Below are positions 43,701 to 55,700 of a stretch of DNA of 64,000 bases, piece by piece (the stretch's first letter is position 1; every line of letters begins with the position of its first letter). A program made the translations under genes and the position numbers. The stretch comes from Symbiodinium natans (taxonomy: Eukaryota > Sar > Dinophyceae > Suessiales > Symbiodiniaceae): NCBI GenBank assembly GCA_905221605.1, contig CAJNDS010000207.1, forward strand, positions 1 through 64,000, given 5' to 3'. Below the pieces are notes generated by a model. It saw nothing but the letters and a program-made list of their open reading frames with translations. It had not been told where the DNA came from and ran no database searches.

Positions 43701-46700
43701 GTGGCATTGTGGTCACTTGGCTCCGATAATGACTGCAGTCGTTACCACAACAAGTAAGCATGATGGCTGCAAATCTGCTGTCACCACATCCGGATCTGCA
43801 GACATGCTGGATGATGCTTCCCGAACAGTGTGAGTATGCGAACTGCCCATGGTACACCACCCAAATCCCGCTCTGCATGCGTAGCTGTATGCTTTTCCCG
43901 TTGACTCTGAAGCGTCTGGGTCTAGGAAAGCCGAGGCTTGAAAGCCACTGCACCACAAACTGCCGAAATGGGCAAGGTGGGGCCGTGGGGAAGCATCGAC
44001 CGCATCGCAACAGAGTTGAGAGCGTTGCGGCAAGCGGAGCTTGTGTTGGTTGAGCCATGCCATGCAGGAGTACTTGGTGATGAAGATCAAACAGATCCAG
44101 CGCAGTGGCCAGGAAGCCAAGGACAGCTTGCTTGAAGATGTAGCATGTAGTTGGACCCTAGTCCGCGGGCTTCAGGCAAGAACGACTCGAAGTCTCAAGC
44201 CACATGCATGCCAGGATGCGTGGTACAGGTACTGCGAGAGCACGCGTACCGGCAACCATGACCCAGCTCGACACACCCCGGAGCCTGGATCTCAGTGTGC
44301 TGACACTGTGCATGGCACTGCATGCTGGTAGCTAAGCTGTCGAGTCAGGGCAGCGGAGTCACCGGACACAGTGGCCATTGACCCTGGGCCCCAGGTCGCT
44401 GAAGGCCTTCATTGAGGTGGCGCCCTCATTCCACTTGCACGTGACAAAATGCACACGCGAAATTCACACAGCTTGACCTGGGCATGCGCATGACCCCCCT
44501 GTCTCACGATCGCATGATGCAGCGAAGCCGAGGCCTACGAGCGTGGGGAAGCTCCAGAGCAAGCTGCACAGAAGGTCGGTGTCGCTCTCAGGATTCCTCA
44601 GCAGTTCTAGTTAGATCATGCGGCCTTTTCCCACATCGCTGTTTGGCTGAGTTCAGCTCTCGCCGATTCTGCGACTGAGAGGCGCCCAGCTCTCAGAGAG
44701 CTCAGTTCTGGCCCTCTTGGCCTTCCTCATTGGATTTGAGGGAAGAGCCTCTGCTCCAAAGGGTCGCGTGGATGTGACCAAATGTGGCCACACTATCTCT
44801 CAGGTCCCGTTCCAGGCAACTGTAGACGATGTCGTGCAGTTTCTGACCGAGTTCGGCATTGACCAGTCGGGCTCTCAACATCAGGAACGGCGATGGCAGC
44901 GCAGACGCCTCAACATCTGACTAAGGTCGCGCGTGAGGATGTCGCTGCGTGAGGGTGGCAGCCCTGAAAATGACGAGCAAACGTTGTTTTTGATCGATGC
45001 GCTTTCGCATGTTGCGCCTGTGCAGTGCAATTGTCCCGGTACTGTTGCTGTGTGATGCCGTTGCCCGTGATGCTTAGGTCGGCCAACGGGAGAAGCCTAT
45101 GTCCAGTTTTCCAGCTCAGGGCTCAGCAGGTGTGGCACCGTGGCAACAACAGTGTCACTGCAACCTCTTGTCTGGAAATGTTGGGCACCTTCGTCACAGT
45201 CGTGTAGCTCAAAGCCCCACTCAAAGCACGCGGAGCAGGCAGATCCCAACAAAACCCCGACCAAATTCTCAGTCGATTCCTCGCACAGGGTAGTCGCCAA
45301 AAGTACAGCTCTTGCGCTTCTTTTTGGTTCCCCGAAGGATGCCCAGGGTTAAGTCACGGCTCTGTCACGTTCAGCGCCTGATTGGGAGGAGCAGAGCCCT
45401 AGACTTCCTGAGCTTCCCGAGCCAACAGTGGTCCGAAGCTCAACACACCGGCTGTGCGCTGAGGCGTACAGGATGCCGAGTCTGCCTTGCAGACCAAGCA
45501 GCGCCAGGCCATCCCAGACGGCTCAAGATATCGCGAGATGACTCAAAAGATGGTTGAGAACGTGGTTTAATCTTGTGAAAGAGGGTACGGGTTCAAGGGT
45601 TTAGAAGACGGTGCAAAATTTGGAGAGGGTTGAGTTTCGGGTCTATTCAGGGTTAGCCATACATGTCAAAGCAACTCACAGCATCGCTTGTGTTCCCGCT
45701 TGCGCTATGACATGGGATGTGCCCGGGGTCTGCGTGCCCTTTGTCTGCGTCTCCTTGACGCCATTTATCTGTCAATTTCGGCAGGAGATCATTGGCCGCT
45801 ACATCGAATTGTTCCGGTCGGGGGCCCTTGCGACTTTGAGACGAGACCAGTGGGAGTGACATTACAGCTCTGCTTTTCTTGTTGAGCCATTCAGAATTCA
45901 GAGAAGCTGTCTGGTCAGGTCATGCCAAGAGGACTTCGACAAGAGCTCGGGCTCCGGCTTCTCTGCGGGAGGGATGCAAGGAGCAAGCCACATTGTTTGG
46001 GGTCGCCAGGTTCCCGTTGAAAATGTACAGGGGTCGGGTCCTGCTCAGCACATGCAAGTGTTACTTCGCCGCCCCCCTTCTTAACATTCAGAGGAAAATT
46101 GAGATTGGCCTCTTCCCACAGCGCGCTTTCTCGTTCAAAGTTTGGTCGCATGTTCGCTCCAAGTCGAGTCCAGCATAGTCCAACACTAGCTTCACTAGCT
46201 TGCTCAGTTGCCAGAACTGCTGGGCAGGAGCCTGGAGCCAAAATGCCGTGCCCCCGCCCGTCATGGCATTGACAAATGCTCCGGCGCCGGGCAGCAAGGA
46301 CGTGCAGATACATGAGCGCGAAGTGAGATTCAATTTCTTTCCATTCACACATCCCATAGGTTCTCCAATTCCTCAGACGATGGCCTTAAATCATGAACGG
46401 CGTGAAGTTCCTCTCGAAAGTTCAGGAGGGTAGGGCATTACAAACTAGATACGTGGTGCGATATGCTTCTGAAAACGGCCGATGGCAATTGGTGTCGCTA
46501 CGCCAATGCGTGTTCGCTACGTGTTTAGAAGGGGAAGTGTTCTCCTTTCGCCACAGACTGGCCCCCGACTATTCTTCACACATAGCAGACTATGTGTCAA
46601 CACTCCATATTGCACCTTCAACTCACTGTTTTGGTGTCCCCTCTCCCACATACAAGTGGGGTATCCTGACACGAGGGTGATGCTCGAAGGGGTTTGACAC

Positions 46701-49700
46701 CGGGATGCTGTGTGGCCAAGTATGCCGGAATCCACCTCCGTGTTTCTGCCGCACTCCATGTTCTACTTGCCAGAAAGTGACAGGCCCACCACGAACCTGC
46801 CAAAGCCTGAAACCCTGAAGCTTTAGAGATCCAAAGACACTCAACCCCGAGAGGAGGAGCTCGTGGCGGCAGTCAAAAAGCCGGAGGCCCAGTAGTTGGA
46901 AAACCGGCGCGCATCCTGCGAATGCTTTCGGTACTTTCAGTATTTCCGTGGTGTGGCTGGTGATGGGATGCAGGGATGGGGTGGGGCGGGGTGCAAAAAT
47001 CCACTTGCTGGTGATTTGTAGTTCGATCCCAGAAAGAACTGTCAGTTCAGGCCTTTGGAGGTTTAGGGCTGGGCTGTTTCAGGATCCTTGTGTGTCGTGA
47101 GTGTTTTGCGAGCTTCGACCTTGTCTGCGCTGGTGAAGGGAGAGCTGCACTGTGCCGACTTGTGATGGATACATACTTGAGCCGAAAGCAGCATCAAAAA
47201 CTCCACGTTTTTCCTGGTGTCTCCGAGGATCCAGCGGAACTATGAAGATGGCAAGACAAAGTGGGAGGAGTACTGTGGGGTGCTCCGTCCTTGCCTGAGT
47301 CCTCGCACTGGGGTTCTCCTGATCTTAGCATTCGAAAGCACAAGGCACAAGTGCAAAGGTTAAGGGCCGTAAGCATCGTTGAACATCGTCGCGGCGCATT
47401 TCTGATCTGTGGCATCTGGGACACTTGACACTTCCTCCTGGAATGCCTCAGACGGCGATGTCCCCAGGCACCGGCAATCGTGATCCTGCGCGACACACGC
47501 CGCAAGCGCTCAAGATGTTCCTGGAGGCCGAGTTTGAGCTCGAGTGGGTCAGCGATTCTTTCGGCGCCTTATTCCGGAAGCCTCGCGCTTTCAAACTGCT
47601 CTCACGGGGCATGTCCTTGCATGTCCTTGCGACATTGTGCAGGCGTTTGAAAAAGGCGAGATCCCGACAGAGCCGCCGCGGCCTCATGCCTTAGGCAACA
47701 AGTGAGCGTGGCGCACATGAGCTGGCACAGTAGCAGCCTACAGCATCCAGTAACATGAAGTTCGAAGATGTGCAGGAAGCTGTGAGAGCACAATCTGCAG
47801 CCACAGGTAGGGCAGTGTGAGAAAGGTGAGAAAGAAGAACAGCCTCCTCCCCCCCCCCCCAAACATCCCAAAGACATAGTTTACATACTCATCCCAAAAT
47901 GAAGCCAGGATCTATGGCAAAGTCCTCCGTCTTCGTGGAGTGGCCAATTGCACGTTTGGATACGTTTGGGGGCCTGTTTTAGAGGGTTAGGGTTCGCTGG
48001 GGATCGCTGGGCGTCACTGCAGTATCTTTGTCATGCCCTTGCGATATTGCGACAGCGCCCTGGAGCACCTCGGAATGCAGGTGGTGTATGGTTCAGTGCA
48101 TCGCTCGGCTCGGCAAACGAACCCCTTTCCAAAAGTAGCTCAGCAGATTCGTGCGGCGCAGGCCGCCCACCACAGTGTATGCAACAACCAAAAGGTGTTG
48201 GAGTCGTTCAGTGTCAGAAACATCTCTTCCAACACGGATGCTGCTGATATGTGATGCAAACCGACAGTGGAAGGATGCTTTGCGTAACGCTGTTTTCGTC
48301 TGGGCGCCGCTCGTAAAAGCCCTTTCAGGTACCCTTCCAGAGCGAGCTCTCAGACGTGGTCTCCTTTCTGCCCACATCTCGGGAACCTCTTTCAAACCTT
48401 CGAGCTTGTCATTTTGGGTTCATTCGGTTTTTACTTGCCTCAGAGTGAAGGGCGGATTATAGCATCGACGAGAAGAGCATTGTCATGGGCCGTGGGGCTG
48501 ATGGCAAGAAGACGGGCGAGGCCCGCGCCTCAAGCCTTCGACACGGGAAGCTTCGGCTTCTTTCGGCTTCGGAGATCATCGCAACTTTTATCACAACTCA
48601 GTAGCGGAGTCAGGCCTAGCAAAGTGCACTCGTAGTACGTATGGATGAGTTGGCTCAAGACTTCGCCGGATTGTTTAGCAGGCCTACGTCATCATGCCCT
48701 CAGTGGAGATTGCGGAGAAGGCCCTTGAGGCAGCTTCCCAGTTCGCCTTGCCACGGGTCAGGTTGCGTCCTTTTCGGAGGGGTCGATTGCTCCAGGGGAT
48801 TCCAGGGGACCAATCGCAGGGGGCCTGAAGCTTGCAAGGCCTCGGGCGTTCAGCATGCGCAAAATGCACAAATCACCTGTTCACTATTGGCTCGTTGGTG
48901 GCTACGTGTGAACAATTGCAAGAAGCCACTGGACATCACCAGGACAAGCAGAAGCAGGAAATCCACGGCCGGTACATCGAGCTCTTCAGGCTTGGGGTGG
49001 AACCATTCTTTGGCTGCTGTGCCACAAACCTTCCAAGCCCAGCGACCTACTTCCGGGCACGAAAGCTTCTTTAGGAGCTCTTTGACTTAAGTCTCTGGCC
49101 TTTCACCTACCTGCGACCTTACTGGCTGGCTGCACCATGCTGCCCTGTTTGCTTTGGCCATGAACTGGCATGGATACCGAGCACCTTCTCGAGCTTTGCT
49201 TTGCGTCAGGGCTTCGCTGGACGATTGGGATGAGTCCAAGGCCGGAGCTTAGGATGCCGAGGGATTTGCAGGTTTGCGACTCCCAACCTCCCAGTAACCT
49301 CCCAGCCTAGCGGAACCGGTCTTCTGCGCAAGGTCCACCACGAAGCGTTTATGCGTTGCGGCCTCGGGGGTGCCGCGCACTGTGCCGGGCAAGTGTGATT
49401 CCGCGTGATTTTTCATGCTGATCCTGTAAACAGCAGCATGCAGCAAAACACTTCGCAGCGCTGGAGAGACTTTTGTTTCTTTGGGAGGCATGCATGGCTA
49501 CACCGCAGATGCCATCAATAAGGAGGCCTTGGTTGCGGAGGTGCGGCCTCTCGGTGGTTGTGTGCAAGCTGTCGCCATGGGTACCAGATAGGGGGCGCAC
49601 GGGAACGTGTCAAGTGCGCGTGGAGGTCAAGCACATTCAGCGATCCAGCGAGGATGGGCGTGCCAAGCGGGGGTCTCTGTTCAACAACGGTCTGAGGTTT

Positions 49701-52700
49701 GGGGCTTCAAAGTTGCAGTCACAAGGTACCACAGACTGAGAAGAGACCCTAAAGAGCTTGAGTCTTTCTCCTGGGGTCACGAGTTTCCGACATTTCGAGA
49801 GGCTTGAGGGTTCGAGCACGCTTGCACTGTGGTGGTCAGCGCGCTATATCGCTTCAAACCCCCTACAGCGAACTGCGCGTCGTGCTCGGTAGGCGACCCA
49901 AAATGGCTTGTGAGAGTTAGAGTCCTGGAAGCCGCAAAATCAATCAGATCATTGTAGCGCAATGCGCATCTCGCCTGCGCGTAGATAAATGCCACACAGG
50001 AGGAGGGTATCAACATCATGAACTGCTGTCGTCACGCTCACCACACCCACTCGAAGTTTACAAAGCTTGGCCAAGCCGTGCCAAGATCAAGCGCTCAAAG
50101 TCGCACTTGTTCCAACAACAGCAATCGACACGTGGCACTGTAGACGATGCTGGCCCCAGTCTGTGAATAATAGGAGGATCAGCCAGAGATGCAGGCTCAG
50201 AACATGGCGACCTCCGAAGCCCTGTAATCAGCCGTATGCATACTGGCATCGCATGCTCATGGGATTCAAGGTGGGAGCAGTTCTGCGATGTTCTTCGCAC
50301 CGCCAACCGCGACCCATTGCGGCACACGTCGGACACGTTGCAGGGGGACTCGGACTTTGGAGATGAACTCTGAGCAATGTCTACGGTAGAAGGTTCCGAG
50401 CGCTGAGCTAGAGTCATGATGTAGCAGGATGTTAACGCATGTTAGCGCAAGCCCGCGCTCCGCCTCGGCCTGTCCCGGTAGGTGGGGTAAGACTTTCTCC
50501 ATGCAGTCTATAAGAGGAGAGACGGGTCTGGGGGCTCGAAAGGATCCATCACATGCAAGCATTCACAAGCCATAGAAGGCCTCACAAAAATCCAGAAGTC
50601 CCTGACCACAAGCCCTGCAACATCGCTCACCTGCAGCCCTCAAGGCCATGGGCATCAGAGAGCATGGGCATCAGAGAGAGAGCCGGAATTCACAAGGGTC
50701 CATGCAGGGTCTCGAAAAAACTCCATAGGAGGTGCATAGGTCCATGGGTCCGGGCCCGAAAGCGGGTGTCCAGGGGCCTTGAGCTGACTCCCACCAGGGC
50801 CCAAGCCAAAAAACAGGTTGGAGAGTTTGGCTTTGGAGTTTGGCTTTCGGTCCCAGGATTGCTACCCCGTTCAAAGCCATGGCATCAGGGATTTTGGAGT
50901 TTCGGGCCTTTTTTTTCCATCTAGTTTTGAAAGAATGGCTTCTCTTGCTCTTGAGTCCCTTCCCGATTCTCCAAGGCGTGCTTTCGCGCAGGCCCGATGT
51001 TGGCTGCAAAGAACCCCCGAATGGCTAGATCCATGAAGAGACCAAAAGTGACAAAGGGTTTCTGGGATTGGACCTGAGCTGTCCAAGCCCATGGCGCCCG
51101 TACATACATTGCCAGAAGATCTTGCAAAGATGGGATGGCAAAGGTTGAGTGTGTGTGTACACGCGTGTAGTCACTTCTGTAGCATGTTCTATGTCGGGAG
51201 TCTAGTGTGCGTCAACAGTGTACTACAGCAACCCTCATTGTGTGGCAAGTATCTTTCTAGTGTCAACTCGCACTTATCCGATCGGTCGGCATGGTGCGAC
51301 TGCCTGCTGCCTGCAGGGGTTCAAGAATGGAGAGGACTTGAACGCGGTTGCAACCATGTTGGGTCGGCTGGCCGAGTTAGTCATGGATATCGCGCTGACA
51401 ATTGCCATCTACTGATAGCCCCCAGATGGGCTTCATGAACCTCAGGTGCTTGGTGTCTCAAGTGCGCATGTCTCTAGAAATTCCTTGTGTCCAGGCAAAG
51501 ACAGCCCGGTTGTGCGGATGCGTGGAGTCTTCCCCTCAGAGTCGGAGCTGGTTACCTTCTTCCGGGTTGGCCGAAGTACGAGAAGGAATCTACGTTAAAG
51601 GTCTTTCCCCTTGGTGCAGGTGTCGACATGGCTGGGCATTTGGTTTTGAGGTCTATAGCTGAATTTCAGGGGGCCCATCACAGAGCGTGAACAAAGCTGT
51701 GTGGACACGGGCTGTTTTACTTTCCCGTGGTGGGGGGGGGGGGAACTTGCTTGCATGGATGCCAAAAGCAAAGCGTTCTAGAAATATCGAGGGTGTAGCC
51801 TGCAAACAGCTTGCCTCAAACAGCTGAGCCGACTTACTCCTGCACTCCAAGCCGCGTAGACTGAGCCAAGAAACCCAAATCAACTCAAACTCCCTGTTCC
51901 CAAGAAGCTGTCCCCCATGGCAGATCACGACAGTTGAGGTGCCCTTCCAAGCGGGGGTAGAAGACATTCTTTCCTTCTTGAGCGACTACAGCATCCGGGA
52001 GCACCTCGCCTGGACTGTGGGCCAGTTGAGGTTGCGGCGCTTTCGACGTGAGGTATAGATGAATATCACACTGACATACAGTATCAGCGCTCATCGTAGT
52101 CTACATGATGACAGGTAGGTTCATTCTGCATGCACACTCTTGTTGTCATGAGTTTTTTCTGTGGAAGTGCTGGCAGCACGCGAATTGGCCGCGGATCTAT
52201 CTGGCATCGCTTCAAGCTCCAGAGCACGTGGAAAAACACCAGGCTACACGTATGCACGTAGAACCTGGAGCTGCTTTTCCCAGGCACGACATCACCTTCA
52301 TGAAGAGGCCTGATGGCCGGCACATGGGCGAGGCTGCCCCAAGCTCCATGATACAAGATGAGCTCGATTGCTGCGATTTCAGGTTTTGGGGTGTAGCGGC
52401 TCTAGCGGTTTGCAGGTTTAGCATGACTTATCTAAAGGCCGTCATGGACACAAACAACCTGTCCGTCTTCCAGCTTTCTGTTTGCACTTGAGTCAGAATT
52501 CTGTTCGCAGTCTCTCAGCGCAGGCAATTGTCGTGTTTCCCAATGCCCAGCTCGCTCAAAAGGCTTTAGCCAGCGTCCCAGATGCCCACTGGCAGTCCGA
52601 ATTGGTTTTGACCTGCAAAACAGAAGCCTAAAAAGACATCCAAAGTGCATCGCCCCTTGTTTGCACGCTGCTGTGAGGATGAGAAGCAGCGCCATGAGAT

Positions 52701-55700
52701 CCAGGGCCGCTACATCGAGCTCTTCAGGTCTGAGGGGTAACACCGCAAACAGGTCACATGTCGGCGTTTCTGGGGCAGGTTTAGGGGTGGGGAAGGCTTG
52801 CATATGCATGAGTAGTGTTCTCAAACCGCGAATCTCACAGCCCGGAATGACCGGGACTCTGGGCAGATCGAGTCACGGCGAGCTTGAAGAGTGTCGCACG
52901 TGGGCACCTCAGAGCTCTTGCGAGTTGCAGCCTTTGCGAGTTGCGAGAATTTCCCTGAGCTTTTGCGAGATGTTTCAGACTTGGCCTGATGAGGATGACG
53001 CACATGCCGAGCGCACCGCGGAACGCAGGAAAGGAGAGTGCAGGTGTCGTTGCCTCAGGCTGCTCGCTGTGCATGTATGCTCGGATCGTTCTTGAAGTGG
53101 CGTGACTTCGCGGGGGGAGTAGGGTATGCAAGGCTGCTGTGTAGAGTGACCATATCACGTGGCTTCCTATTTTGACCCGTTCTGGAATTTCTTGGTGCGG
53201 TCAGGCAGGAAAATATTCCCATCTGTCCTGCGCAAGTTGATCCGTCCCCATTCCATGACCGATATCGCCGATATCGCATGAAGCTGAAGAGACCTGCCTT
53301 CACCCAGGGCTGGACCGGCACACCGAGTGCAGGCGCCCAGCGCTGCAATGACAGTTTGTGCTTCGGTCAAGGCATGGCAGGAGATCCAAGATGTACGGAA
53401 TCTTCTGAAAGAGCCCTGTTTAGTTTGACCAGGCATTTAAGCTCTTAGTATTCCTATAAGCAACACTTTCGCAGGTCGAAGAGTGAATACGTATCCAAAA
53501 TCTCCAGATTCGTATTTTAAGACGTAGTTTGCTTCCTTCCTCAGTTGTGATGTTTCCAGAAGCAGCTGCGCTTGGAATTCCAATCTGGTCTCCAGCCCTT
53601 GCTTCTGGTGGACTATTGTCAAGCGAAAGCACCTTTTTTCACGCTTGGACTGGGCAGCGCTTTCTTTCTGCAGGTTGGGCTCCTGAGTGGGGGGCTTGGG
53701 GTCCGGAGCCCAGTGTGCAGAGCACAGGGTGGCAAGGCTTATTGGGGGACCCGCCTTTAGCTTCTCTTAGATTCTTCGGTCAGGTCAGATTCCTTTTTGC
53801 ACGCCATGGGTCTCTTCATGGGAACATGGGAACGAACGCGGGCATTGACTTTTCTGAGCTCCCTCTTCTTTCCTCGCCTTCGAATGACCAGGAGTGTGAG
53901 CACATGCGCGCACCCATTCTTCCAACCATTTTTCCACCATTCTTTCACCATTCTTCCCTTCTTTTTCCATCTGCCAAAGATGTGCAAAGACTCTTCGAGG
54001 TGATGCCGGCCGTGGCGTCATGCCTGCGGCTGGCGGCGCCGGGCCGTTTCGGCATGTCAATGTGCAAGTCCCGAACCCTCCACACCCGAGTGCAGAAACG
54101 ACGCATCTTCAGCTCACAGCCAGGTATAGCTGGGCGACGAGCGGTAAAGGCGCGGGCAAGCCCATGACAAATCTCTGACTAGAATGTCAAGTTTCGATGA
54201 ATGTGTGGCCCGGAATTCAACAACTTTTACCAACGTTCACTGCTAGTCGCCAGAAACTCTGGGGGTGTCGGAGTCCACTCTGTAATCGTCTGGTTCGAAC
54301 ATGTTGTGAGACTCCAGAATCTGAAGCCTTTACCGTTGTCAGGACTATTCGGCGGTTCTGCCGGCTTCCGTGCGCTTGGCTGGCTTTGTGCGGCTTAGTA
54401 GGCTGTTCGTTCTGACTAGAAAGTACAGTTGTTTGACCATCATGTCAGCCTCTGCTTGTTTGCTCCGCAGCTTGTGATACAGCGTTTTGCTGATAGTTGA
54501 GCTGAGTAGAAGACTTGTGGCGTTATTAAGGCTTTGCTGCAGCAATGCACGAATTTTGTGGCACAGATCGTAGTGCACCATCGACACCCTTGTGCTCGCA
54601 TGTCAGGTGGAACTGGACCCTACGGGAGACAGTGACCCAGCAGCTGCCAGGACAGATCGGCGCAGATTTGCAGAAACTTCTCTGAGGCCGAAGTTCCAGA
54701 CACAGAAGTCAATGACGTCATTCTCCCTTGTGCAAGGAGCGTGCTTTTCAAGTGCGTATCAAGGGATCAAGCTTTCTCTGGCGTTCCAGCGATCCCTTCG
54801 AGTGAGGACATGTGGTAGGGAAAACAGCCAGGCTGTCTTTCCCTGCACTCGGTCCAGCCCACAGCGTAGTGACTACGTAGTGCTTTCGGATCCGGGGGCG
54901 AAGCTCCAAGCAGCGAGCCGAGCCGAGCCCGTTCGACGAAAAGAGCTCGACACCCTCAAACTGCTCGGACCTGCTAGGACCTGCTAGGACTACTAAAGCA
55001 GTATCTCCGAGGCTCTGCAAGTTTCAGTGGGCCCTTCTTGACAGGTCAAGCCAAATGGAGGCCCAGCGTCCCGATTCGACTTGACAGCAGATATTCAGGT
55101 CAATAGCGGCAACAAAGACCAAGTCTTTGATGCGGTAGTCCCCAGTATTCCCAACACATCTCAGTACTTTCACTTTCATCTCCTTCTGAGACCGCGACGT
55201 TGTCACCATCACTTTCGGCACTGGAGAGATCAGCGGCGTCTTCATGAAGGAGAAGCGATCCAAGTCAGATGAAGAGCCAGCGTCAAGTGTCCGAGTCCAG
55301 GGGACAGCATAGGCTTCTTGGCCATGCGTGCAAACTCAGCCGCAGCATGCATTTTCAGATCTTTCAGAGGCACTGCAAGGTACTTGGCAAAACCTGGGTT
55401 ATGGGAGAGTAGTGCCGAAACCACTCCCCAGCATTCCACTCTGAGCCAGGATGACACGAGAAACAATTTAGAAGCAAGCTGGAAGCCAATTTTAGCACCC
55501 CTCACGCATCACTCCTGTGCAACAACCTTTTCATGCCTTTCCTTGTTTTTTACGGGCCATGGCGACGTGTACCTGTGTAACACAGATGGACCCGCCGCCG
55601 TTGCTGCAAAGCATCCAGAAGCGCCAGTCCACGGAGTCCGTGACAGAGTCCACGGAGTCCATGGGCCTGAGCACGGATTTGGGTGCGCCGAGCGATGAGC

